DNA of 17,966 nt from an uncultured Lachnospiraceae bacterium (GTDB taxonomy: Bacteria; Bacillota; Clostridia; Lachnospirales; Lachnospiraceae): assembly GCA_902782965.1 (NCBI GenBank), contig CACZPG010000143.1, forward strand, positions 1 through 17,966. The letters are read 5' to 3'. This document shows positions 7,405-14,420 of this stretch, in pieces (the first letter of the stretch is position 1; the number at the start of each line of letters is the position of its first letter). The position numbers were made by a program, and so were the translations under genes. The notes under the pieces were generated by a model, which made no database searches, had not been told where the DNA came from, and saw only the letters and a list, made by a program, of their open reading frames with translations.

Positions 7405-7440
7405 TTCCCAGAACAACAGATATATCTGTCATTCTGAGAA
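7405..7440 (-). ncRNA. Long RNA hairpin between porB and the AAA+ gene
   Basis: This 36-base stretch is an imperfect palindrome: 15 of 18 positions are Watson-Crick pairs, and the other three become G-U wobbles when read as minus-strand RNA. The predicted hairpin is therefore a 16-bp uninterrupted stem with a UAUA loop (the two innermost pairs open). It starts 20 bases after the porB stop and ends 29 bases before the AAA+ start codon. No U-tract follows, so it is not a standard terminator. A processing or mRNA-stability element at the end of the por transcript, or a translation-control hairpin, would fit. Confidence 0.6.
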
Positions 7441-7460
7441 ATCATTTCATAAGAATCTGT

Positions 7461-8399
7461 TTAAGCTTCACACTTCTTCAGGAGCTCATCCCATCTCTTA
7501 TCAATCTCTGCCTGGAATTCTTCGATAAGACCTTCATTGCCAGGTTTAAACAGATGTTTGAATCTTCCCTGTGGTTTCAGGAAATCCTCTATAGGAAGTT
7601 TCTCCTTCGGCTTGTAGCTGAGAATCCACTTTCCGTCAACAACCTCAAACAGAGGCCAGTAGCAGGTATCTACTGCAAGCTTGCAGATTTTAGCCATATC
7701 TGCTGCATCGAATCTCCAACCTCTTGGACAAGGAGACATTACATTAAGAAATGCAGGACCTTCCGTATAGATAGCCTTCTCTGCTTTCTCGTACAGATCC
7801 TTCATACCTGAAGTAAATGTGGACTGTCCAACATAAGGAATGTTATGAGCTGCCATTATTGCAGCCAGATCCTTACGGGACTGAACCTTTCCTGTACTTA
7901 CCTTTCCTACAGGTGTAGTGGTTGTATCAGCAAATCTCGGTGTAGCAGAGGATCTCTGGATACCTGTATTCATATATGCACCATTATCGTAGCATACATA
8001 AACCATGTCATGTCCACGTTCCATTGCACCTGACAGAGACTGGAAACCAATATCATAGGTACCACCGTCTCCACCGAAGGTTATGAATTTATAGGTTGTA
8101 TCAGCATCAATACGACCTCTCTTCTTAAGCGCATTGTATGCTGTTTCAACACCTGAAAGTGTAGCACCTGCACAGGCAAATGCGTTATGTATATAACTGT
8201 CTTCATATGCTGTATAAGGATAAAGATATGTGGAAACCTCAAGACATCCTGTAGCATTTCCGATAACTGCTTTATCCTCTTCCTTAAGTGCACGAAGCAC
8301 TGTTCTAACAGTGATTGCCGCTCCGCATCCGGCACAGAGTCTGTGACCCGGAGTAAGACGATCCGGCTTATTCATTACTTCTTTAAGATTATATGCCAT
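7461..8399 (-). CDS. porB: Pyruvate:ferredoxin oxidoreductase, beta subunit
   Basis: A 312-residue subunit that binds thiamine diphosphate and the proximal [4Fe-4S] cluster of the heterotetrameric enzyme, which oxidises pyruvate with CoA to acetyl-CoA and CO2 and reduces ferredoxin. The ThDP/Mg motif runs from GDGGTYDIG (110-118) to DNGAYMNTG (138-146). The four cluster cysteines appear as Cys22 and Cys25 (LCAGCGAA), Cys52 (ATGCLEVS) and Cys224 (MSPCPRGW). Length is normal for the family. ATG follows AGAGG with a 9-base spacer; the gap to porA is 59 bases, the longest within the operon. The alternative, a 2-oxoisovalerate enzyme, is less likely from the overall pattern but cannot be excluded by eye. 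Confidence 0.9.
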   Translation of the reverse strand: MAYNLKEVMNKPDRLTPGHRLCAGCGAAITVRTVLRALKEEDKAVIGNATGCLEVSTYLYPYTAYEDSYIHNAFACAGATLSGVETAYNALKKRGRIDADTTYKFITFGGDGGTYDIGFQSLSGAMERGHDMVYVCYDNGAYMNTGIQRSSATPRFADTTTTPVGKVSTGKVQSRKDLAAIMAAHNIPYVGQSTFTSGMKDLYEKAEKAIYTEGPAFLNVMSPCPRGWRFDAADMAKICKLAVDTCYWPLFEVVDGKWILSYKPKEKLPIEDFLKPQGRFKHLFKPGNEGLIEEFQAEIDKRWDELLKKCEA

Positions 8400-8458
8400 T
8401 TTATTTTTCCTCTTAATTATTCTAGATTCTTCGAACCGATTTTCTCTCGCTTTGTGTT

Positions 8459-9871
8459 CTACTCAGAAACCTTTACTCCATCACCTGACAGACGAATATC
8501 CATCTGATCAGGACCCTTGAACTCGAAGATTTCTTCAGGTTTCTCAGCGTCTCTGTCCCTAAGTCCAACATACTTGAACTGAACCGGTTCAGCATCACGT
8601 CTTACTATTTCACGAATGTCCTTAAATACATCACGGGCTTCGGTAACTGTATAATCACGACCACCGAGACCATAGAAGTAATTAACTGTAGGTATCTTAA
8701 GTCCTGCATCATACATTGCAGCCTTAAGCTCTGATCCAAGAGGGCCACCCATTCCGGAGAAACTCTCAGCTCTGTCAAGAATTGCAACAGACTGACATTT
8801 TTTAAGAGCCTCAACTATCTCTTCACCAGGGAAAGGTCTGAATACACGAACTTTTATCATACCCACATGAATTCCATACTCACGAAGCTTGTCAACTGCA
8901 TCCTTAGTCTGTCCGGCAGCCGATCCCATAATAACGATCGCATACTTGGCATCTTCCATTCTGTACTCTTCAATCAGTCCATATTTACGTCCGGAAACCT
9001 TCTCATACTCAGCACAAACATCAAGAATAACCTTCTTGGCATTCTTCATTCCTGCTCTCTGGTTGAATTTTGTCTCCATATAGAACGGAGAATTAGCATA
9101 TGGTCCTACTGCCATAGGCATATCTTTATTCAGAAGGAAGTTATCAGGATTATACTGTCCTACAAATTCTCTTACTGAATGAGTATCAAGTGTTTCTATA
9201 TTCATTACAGCATGGCTTGTGATGAATCCGTCATAGCATACCATCATAGGAAGCATTACATCCGGATGCTCAGTCACACGATAAGCCATAATGAAATTAT
9301 CATATGCTTCTTCATTTGTCTCTGCATATACCTGAAGCCAGCCACTATCTCTTGCACCCATACTGTCTGAATGATCACAGTTAATATTAAGAGGACCTGT
9401 AAGAGTTCTGTTTACCAGGCAAAGTACTAACGGAAGTCTGTCAGAAGCAGCTATATAAAGTTCCTCCCACATAAATGCAAGTCCTGCTGAAGAAGTTGCT
9501 GTAAGAGCTCTTGCTCCTGCTGCGGATGCACCGATAGCTGCACTCATGGAACTGTGCTCAGATTCTACAGGAATAAACTCAGTATCAATCTCACCATTAG
9601 AGATATAGGTTGAAACCATCTGAGGAAGTTCTGTTGATGGTGTTATAGGAAACGCCGGCATAACATCAGGGTTAACCTGCTTAATAGCCAGAGCTACAGC
9701 TTCATTACCTGACATTCTGTCACGCTTCTTTGAGGCTGTTCCCTTAATCCTGTTCTTGCTCTCTTCCCTCTTCTGCTCTTTATATTCAGCATCATAAGGG
9801 CTCTTGCTTTCTCTTGACGGAACGTCTATCGGACGAACATGTCCTTTTTTATTCACATTTGTATCTGACAC
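8459..9871 (-). CDS. porA: Pyruvate:ferredoxin oxidoreductase, alpha subunit, with an N-terminal extension
   Basis: A 470-residue alpha subunit. The core starts at about residue 53 (MSGNEAVALAIKQVNPDV), with PITPSTE at 75-81 shaping the pyruvate/ThDP site and ESEHSSMSA close behind; the transketolase C-terminal-like half covers about 300-440 (VRVFRPFPGE, ILDRAESF). Usual stand-alone PorA proteins are near 390-400 residues, so the first 52 residues, rich in Lys, Arg, Glu and Asp, are an addition. I keep the GTG start at 9871-9869 because GGAGGG sits 8 bases upstream, inside the end of porD, while Met53 has no good site. The one-base gap to porD indicates translational coupling. Activity is shared with porB; alone it is inactive in this family. 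Confidence 0.9.
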   Translation of the reverse strand: MSDTNVNKKGHVRPIDVPSRESKSPYDAEYKEQKREESKNRIKGTASKKRDRMSGNEAVALAIKQVNPDVMPAFPITPSTELPQMVSTYISNGEIDTEFIPVESEHSSMSAAIGASAAGARALTATSSAGLAFMWEELYIAASDRLPLVLCLVNRTLTGPLNINCDHSDSMGARDSGWLQVYAETNEEAYDNFIMAYRVTEHPDVMLPMMVCYDGFITSHAVMNIETLDTHSVREFVGQYNPDNFLLNKDMPMAVGPYANSPFYMETKFNQRAGMKNAKKVILDVCAEYEKVSGRKYGLIEEYRMEDAKYAIVIMGSAAGQTKDAVDKLREYGIHVGMIKVRVFRPFPGEEIVEALKKCQSVAILDRAESFSGMGGPLGSELKAAMYDAGLKIPTVNYFYGLGGRDYTVTEARDVFKDIREIVRRDAEPVQFKYVGLRDRDAEKPEEIFEFKGPDQMDIRLSGDGVKVSE

Positions 9872-9872
9872 T

Positions 9873-10187
9873 TTACAGTCCCTCCTTCATAGTAATCGCA
9901 CCGAAGGAGCAGCAGCCTACACAGATACCGCAGCCCTTACAATGTTCTAGATCGAAATCCAGTCTTTTTCCATCCTTTACAGGGATAGAAGAATCAGGAC
10001 ACATAGGAGCACACAGCAGACACTGTACGCATTTGTCCCAATCTATTACAGGAGTCTGGGTCCTCCATTCACCTGTATTAAACTGTCTGGCACCGCCGCC
10101 GCCATATACAGAGTTACCTGGGGTGATATCCTGATATGGAGCAGTTTCAGTTAATATATTAATATCCAGTCTTTCTTTATTTGCCAT
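9873..10187 (-). CDS. porD: Pyruvate:ferredoxin oxidoreductase, delta subunit (2x[4Fe-4S] ferredoxin)
   Basis: A 104-residue ferredoxin-like subunit that carries electrons from the POR core to soluble ferredoxin. Two CxxCxxCxxxC motifs are visible: CVQCLLCAPMCPD and CKGCGICVGCCSFG. The second has an extra cysteine next to the fourth ligand and lacks the usual following proline. The first 50 residues form the N-terminal arm typical of PorD (NTGEWRTQTPVIDWDKC). Its ATG overlaps the porC stop in a TAATG, and its last codons contain the ribosome binding site of porA, so the genes are tightly coupled. Confidence 0.92.
   Translation of the reverse strand: MANKERLDINILTETAPYQDITPGNSVYGGGGARQFNTGEWRTQTPVIDWDKCVQCLLCAPMCPDSSIPVKDGKRLDFDLEHCKGCGICVGCCSFGAITMKEGL
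9880..9887 (-). promoter_or_regulatory. Ribosome binding site of porA inside the porD 3' end
   Basis: AAGGAGGG on the minus strand lies within the final porD codons, 8 bases before the GTG start of porA. It decides the long porA start over Met53. Confidence 0.8.
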
Positions 10188-10759
10188 TACTGCACCTCCT
10201 CAAAGGCCCGCTCAAGCGCCTTCATATTTCCATCAATAACCTCTGGTTTCTTAGCAAACTTATGCTGATAGGAACCTCTCATCTGCTCAAGGAAATCCTG
10301 CTTGGACATTACTCCCGATACCTTAACAATAGCTGCAAGCATAGGTGAATTAGGGAAATATTTTCCAAGGGTTTCCATAGAAATCTTTCTGGCGTCGATG
10401 GTATAAACTTCACCTTCATAACCCTTAAGAAGAGGAACAAGCTCTTCCTTCGGTCTCTGGGAATTAATTACAATGGCACCATCCTTGTTGAGTCCGGAGG
10501 TTACATCCACGCTGTGAAGAAGTGTCTCATCAACAACAACCACATAATCAGGATTATAGATATTGGAATGATTCCTTATTTCTACATCACTAAGTCTGTT
10601 ATATGCAGTAATAGGTGCACCCATTCTCTCTGGTCCGTATTCAGGGAAACCCTGAACATACATTCCCGTATTGAAGGCAACATCTGCAAGGAGCAGCGCA
10701 GCAGTTTTTGCGCCCTGGCCACCACGGCCATGCCACCTTATTTCAATTGTTTTACTCAT
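10187..10759 (-). CDS. porC: Pyruvate:ferredoxin oxidoreductase, gamma subunit
   Basis: A 190-residue gamma subunit, of normal family length, that helps form the CoA-binding part of POR. The N-terminal IRWHGRGGQGAKTAA (6-20) and FPEYGPERMGAP (38-49) are hallmark PorC/IorB-type segments. It opens the order gamma-delta-alpha-beta seen in archaeal and Thermotoga-type four-subunit PORs. ATG 10759-10757 has GGGAGG with a 7-base spacer. The 80-base space to the upstream phosphodiesterase gene contains TATAAA near 10790 but no convincing -35, and no clear terminator, so I cannot say whether the operon has its own promoter there. Confidence 0.92.
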   Translation of the reverse strand: MSKTIEIRWHGRGGQGAKTAALLLADVAFNTGMYVQGFPEYGPERMGAPITAYNRLSDVEIRNHSNIYNPDYVVVVDETLLHSVDVTSGLNKDGAIVINSQRPKEELVPLLKGYEGEVYTIDARKISMETLGKYFPNSPMLAAIVKVSGVMSKQDFLEQMRGSYQHKFAKKPEVIDGNMKALERAFEEVQ

Positions 10760-10839
10760 TATTCTTCCTCCCGCTTGTTATTCGCGTTTTATTTTTATAC
10801 CGAGTGAAACTATAAGAAATGTCTATTCTGACTCATTTA

Positions 10840-12810
10840 TCAGTCATCCTCGAAGTAATGTTCATCGGTTGTTATCATATCTACTCCAAGGCCCTTAAGG
10901 TAAGTAAAGGCATCGAAGAAATCATTAACTGTATAGACACTGACTCTCTGACCGGCCTTGTGCATGGTAAGTACAATATTTCTGTTAATGTAATCCTTAT
11001 TAACCACGATTGAGAAACCGTTCTCAGCACACCACTTATATGGAAGCATTCCACCTATGGAAGAATCCGGCTCATTAGGATTCTTTGAAATATATGAAAG
11101 AAGTGGCTTGATATATACTTTCTTAGCCGGTGCCTCAGTAGGTGCAACCGTTGGTGTTGCTGTAGGTATTGCAGTTGGCTCTATTGTAGGAGTTGCAGTC
11201 GGTTCAACTGTAGGAGTAGCCGTAGGTGTTGGTGTCGGTGTTGAATCTACAATCTCCTGTCCACCACCATTTGAAGGTGACGGAGTAGAATCAGGAACAA
11301 TATCAGTATTTTCAGTCGGTTCTGAAGTCGGAGTCACTGTTGGCTCTGTTGTCGGAGTCACTGTTGGCTCTGTTGTCGGGGTCACAGTCGGCTCAACTGT
11401 AGGAGTCGGTTTAACCTCTTCAGTTGGTTCAGGCGTCGGATCCGGCTTGAGTGAATCCTCATATCGTTTATTAATTATCTTGTTAAGACTCTTAATTACT
11501 CCGGCATTAAAGGATATGTATTCAACCCTGTCATTCATATTATAGGAATCTACAATATCCACAAGTTGCTCAAGTTTCTTGGTATCATTTCCAAATTTAA
11601 TTTCAATTATAGGATGTATGGTACTAGAGGTTGACATAATATCCATGTACTCTCTCAGAGTCGGAAGAGTTTCTGTCGGATATTTATCCACATTCTTACC
11701 TGATTTCATATAGAAGCTCTTAAGGTATGCATATGGTGTGTTAGGAATGCTGACATCACTTCCAAAGCATCTGTTCAGATTATTGTCATGAGAAATGACG
11801 AACTCTCCGTCACTTGAAACCTGTACATCACACTCTACTCCATAGTAACCCTTAGTAAGAGCGAGTCTGAAAGCAGCTCTTGAATTCTCAGGTGCTGCAT
11901 CACTGTATCCTCTGTGTGCTATAAATTTACATTCAGAAGCATGGAGACCATATACATGAACAGTGAAGCTGTCCTTCTTATCATTAGTAGTACTTGCTGT
12001 AATCTTGGCAACGCCCTCACTTACAGCAGTTACCTTACCTTCCTTGTCAACAGTTGCCACTTCGGTATTATTGGAAACCCACTTAACTGTCTTATCACTG
12101 GTAGTATCCGGCATAATAGTTGCTACCAGCTGGATAGACTTACCCTTTCTCATAATATTCTTGCCCTCTTCAGCAGTAATGCTTATAGACTTAGCAAGAG
12201 TATATACCTTAACATTCAGAGTAGTCTTCTTCTTAGAACCATCTGCAGCTGTTCCGGTAATGGTTGCGGAACCATTCTTAATACCCTTGATCTTTCCGGA
12301 AGAATTAACCGTCAGAACGGATGTATTGCTGGACTTCCAGCTGATCTTCTTGTAGGAAGCAGAAGATGGAGACACTGCAGTCTTAAGAGTAAGGGTTGAA
12401 CCCACCTCTATCTTGGCAGCACTGTCTTTATTGCTTATCTTGATACCGGTAACCGGTTTACCAACTATCAGCTTAAAGGTCTTCTTAACCTTAGGGTTAT
12501 TCTTAGAAGTAGCTGTAATAGTAACTGTACCCTTCTTCTTAGCTTTAATAACACCCTTCTTGCTGACAGTAGCAATCTTCTTGTTAGAGCTCTTCCATTT
12601 AACTCCCTTATTGGCTCCGGAAGGGGCAACCTTGTATTTTACCTTAAGCTTCTTTCCCTTCTTCAGAACCTGATTGGCTGTAACATTGGTAAATTTAATT
12701 GAAGTAACTGTTTTTCCTGCTCCGTTAGCAGCAGAAACCGAACCGCTGTTTCCAAATGCCATTGATAAAATCAGACATATCATCAGCAGCCAGGACAACT
12801 TCTTCTTCAT
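10840..12810 (-). CDS. Secreted glycerophosphodiester phosphodiesterase-like protein with three BIG2 domains and a Pro/Thr insert
   Basis: A 656-residue exported protein. Residues 1-28 are a signal peptide (KKK, a hydrophobic core, then VSAA). Three BIG2/Ig-like domains follow at about 33-116, 118-203 and 205-287, each with the KWxSSN...VATV...G pattern; they are basic and may bind the cell wall. A GDPD domain starts at about 295: HRG 299-301, PENS 307-310, ECD 326-328, HD 341-342 and EIK 403-405, which supply the catalytic His299/His341 pair and the acidic metal ligands. After about 454 the domain is broken by a Pro/Thr/Glu-rich stretch to about 565, then resumes with VSVYTVND (623-630) and GVDMITTD (642-649), the last GDPD strands. 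Expected to cleave glycerophosphodiesters, perhaps wall teichoic acid or lipid head groups, outside the cell. AAGGA precedes the ATG by 7 bases. Substrate not known. Confidence 0.88.
   Translation of the reverse strand: MKKKLSWLLMICLILSMAFGNSGSVSAANGAGKTVTSIKFTNVTANQVLKKGKKLKVKYKVAPSGANKGVKWKSSNKKIATVSKKGVIKAKKKGTVTITATSKNNPKVKKTFKLIVGKPVTGIKISNKDSAAKIEVGSTLTLKTAVSPSSASYKKISWKSSNTSVLTVNSSGKIKGIKNGSATITGTAADGSKKKTTLNVKVYTLAKSISITAEEGKNIMRKGKSIQLVATIMPDTTSDKTVKWVSNNTEVATVDKEGKVTAVSEGVAKITASTTNDKKDSFTVHVYGLHASECKFIAHRGYSDAAPENSRAAFRLALTKGYYGVECDVQVSSDGEFVISHDNNLNRCFGSDVSIPNTPYAYLKSFYMKSGKNVDKYPTETLPTLREYMDIMSTSSTIHPIIEIKFGNDTKKLEQLVDIVDSYNMNDRVEYISFNAGVIKSLNKIINKRYEDSLKPDPTPEPTEEVKPTPTVEPTVTPTTEPTVTPTTEPTVTPTSEPTENTDIVPDSTPSPSNGGGQEIVDSTPTPTPTATPTVEPTATPTIEPTAIPTATPTVAPTEAPAKKVYIKPLLSYISKNPNEPDSSIGGMLPYKWCAENGFSIVVNKDYINRNIVLTMHKAGQRVSVYTVNDFFDAFTYLKGLGVDMITTDEHYFEDD
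11116..11448 (-). repeat. Coding region of the Pro/Thr-rich linker inside the GDPD domain
   Basis: This segment encodes residues 455-565, built from repeats of the type EPTVTPT and ATPTVEPT with a short GGG-containing break in the middle. It interrupts the phosphodiesterase domain and does not lie between domains. The composition is that of extended, possibly glycosylated, wall-spanning linkers. Confidence 0.85.
11330..11401. repeat. 24-bp tandem repeat, three units
   Basis: Units at 11330-11353 and 11354-11377 are identical over 24 bases; 11378-11401 is a third, diverged copy. Each encodes eight residues of the linker. The exact copies suggest recent slippage, so linker length may vary between strains. 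Confidence 0.85.
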
Positions 12811-12860
12811 GATAAATTCCTTTCTTTCTTTTATAATTGATTGTTTTAGCTAATCTCTTT

Positions 12861-12899
12861 CAATAACCGTTATTATTTCAATATAATGAAACAATAACC
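12861..12899. promoter_or_regulatory. Repeat cluster in the leader of the phosphodiesterase gene
   Basis: CAATAACC occurs twice in direct orientation, at 12861-12868 and 12892-12899, with a TTTCA-N6-TGAAA dyad (12876-12891) between them. The cluster lies between the predicted transcription start near 12904 and the start codon, so it may be an operator or a leader structure. AT-rich, hence tentative. Confidence 0.35.
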
Positions 12900-12910
12900 C
12901 GCAAAATACA

Positions 12911-12939
12911 ATCATATGACAATTAGAACTGATTGTCAA
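12911..12939 (-). promoter_or_regulatory. Near-consensus promoter of the phosphodiesterase gene, with an overlapping inverted repeat
   Basis: TTGACA (12939-12934), a 17-base spacer and TATGAT (12916-12911) form an almost perfect sigma-A promoter. An exact inverted repeat, TGACAAT (12917-12923) and ATTGTCA (12932-12938), covers the -35 and the whole spacer, a position where a bound repressor would block RNA polymerase. The predicted leader is about 94 bases. Confidence 0.7.
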
Positions 12940-13039
12940 ATAAACTTAGTTCTTACAACTCCTAATTATATGTTCTCATAGTAGTTAAATTTATAAACAC
13001 AATTATTTTAAGAGCTTAATCAAACTGTGAATAGTATTA

Positions 13040-14395
13040 TCATCTGTCTTCAAGAGGTTTATATTCTCTCTCCTTCATAACACTCATATAAGCCGGACGA
13101 ATAATCTTATCTACATTTATCAGCTCTTCAATCCTGTGGGCCGACCATCCAACTATTCTTGCAACTGCAAAGAGTGGAGTATACAGTTCTGTAGGAATTC
13201 CAAGCATGCTGTATACAAATCCACTATAGAAATCAACATTTGCGCTGACACCCTTGTAAATACGTCTCTTCTCAGCAATTACCTCAGGAGCTATTTTCTC
13301 TATATTAGAATACAGCTCATATTCATCTTCCATATTCTTCTCAACGGCCAGTCTTTCAACAAAACGTTTAAACACCCTGGCTCTCGGATCGGATACGGAG
13401 TATATAGCGTGTCCCATTCCATAGATCAGACCTCTGTTGTCAAATGCCTGTTTATCAACTATCTTAGCCAGATAATCTCTGAGAGCATCAGTATCCTTAT
13501 AGCTTGGAATGTGTGCTCTTATATCATCCATCATTTGCATAACCTTAATATTGGCACCACCATGTTTAGGTCCCTTAAGAGAAGACAGTGCGGCAGCAAT
13601 TACAGAATAGGTATCTGAACCGGCACTGGAAACAACTCTTGTAGTAAATGTAGAGTTATTACCACCACCATGCTCCATATGAAGAACCAGTGCGGCGTCC
13701 AGTACCTGAGCTTCAATCTCTGTATATTTCTTATCAGGTCTGAGCATTCTGAGCATGTTTTCTGCAGTACTGAGTGATATATCAGGTCTGTGAATATACA
13801 TGCTGTCATCCTTCTCATAATGATTATATGCACAGTAACCATACGCAGCCAGCATCGGAAATTCACTGATCAGCGACATGCTCTGTCTCAGCACATTGGG
13901 AATCGAAAGATCCGATACATCCCAGTCATCATAGGAAGCCAAAGTCAGAACAGACTTTGTCATAGAGTTCATAATATCCCGGCTGGGTGCCTTCATAATT
14001 ACATCCCTTGTAAAATTAGTAGGAAGGTGATTAAGACTTCCAAGAACTTTTCTGAATTCCTTCAGTTCCTCAGCTGTTGGCAGCTCACCAAACAGAAGCA
14101 GATATGCCACTTCCTCGAAACCAAACCTCTTAAAGCCGAAGTCCTTTATCATATCAACTACATTATATCCTCTATACCAGAGTTCACCATCACAGTGAAC
14201 CTCCTTACCATCCACCATCTTAGATGATACTATCTTGGATATGTTGGTTACGCCTGTAAGAACTCCATGTCCGTTAATATCACGAAGTCCCCGCTTAACA
14301 CCAAACTCATCATATAATTTCTCATCAACTGCATCTACTGCTCTGCATTTTCCCTCTGAGTTCTGCATATATGCAAGCATATCCTTTTTTTTCAT
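13040..14395 (-). CDS. gltA: Citrate synthase
   Basis: A 451-residue citrate synthase that condenses acetyl-CoA with oxaloacetate, the entry to the oxidative branch leading to 2-oxoglutarate. The catalytic residues are in place: His278 in GPKHGGAN, His329 in GMGHAIYSVSDPRA and Asp388 in NVDFYSG. HMEHGGGNNSTF at 239-250 is the other conserved block. A ~40-residue N-terminal extension precedes the usual start of similarity, as in the longer bacterial forms; a 2-methylcitrate synthase role is possible but less likely. ATG has AGGAGGG with a 7-base spacer, and the gap to mnmA is 25 bases, so the two are probably co-transcribed. I see no strong terminator in the 229 bases that follow. Confidence 0.9.
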   Translation of the reverse strand: MKKKDMLAYMQNSEGKCRAVDAVDEKLYDEFGVKRGLRDINGHGVLTGVTNISKIVSSKMVDGKEVHCDGELWYRGYNVVDMIKDFGFKRFGFEEVAYLLLFGELPTAEELKEFRKVLGSLNHLPTNFTRDVIMKAPSRDIMNSMTKSVLTLASYDDWDVSDLSIPNVLRQSMSLISEFPMLAAYGYCAYNHYEKDDSMYIHRPDISLSTAENMLRMLRPDKKYTEIEAQVLDAALVLHMEHGGGNNSTFTTRVVSSAGSDTYSVIAAALSSLKGPKHGGANIKVMQMMDDIRAHIPSYKDTDALRDYLAKIVDKQAFDNRGLIYGMGHAIYSVSDPRARVFKRFVERLAVEKNMEDEYELYSNIEKIAPEVIAEKRRIYKGVSANVDFYSGFVYSMLGIPTELYTPLFAVARIVGWSAHRIEELINVDKIIRPAYMSVMKEREYKPLEDR

Positions 14396-14420
14396 GGCTC
14401 ATCCCTCCTGTTTAAAATCA

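Noticed and set aside
9713..9715. Met53 as the porA start, giving a standard-length protein
   Set aside because: No Shine-Dalgarno before it, while the GTG at 9871 has GGAGGG at 8 bases.
10824..10839. ATGAGTC upstream of porC as a fourth copy of the aconitase promoter motif
   Set aside because: Only seven bases match, it overlaps the end of the preceding gene, and it lacks the TGC that begins the other copies.
11330..11401. CRISPR-like repeats
   Set aside because: The units are directly adjacent without spacers, in frame, and encode the Pro/Thr linker.
11057..11545. Plus-strand frame with many GVAVG/GVTVG repeats
   Set aside because: It is the antisense of the Pro/Thr linker repeats in the phosphodiesterase gene, with no ribosome binding site, and extends into the catalytic coding region.
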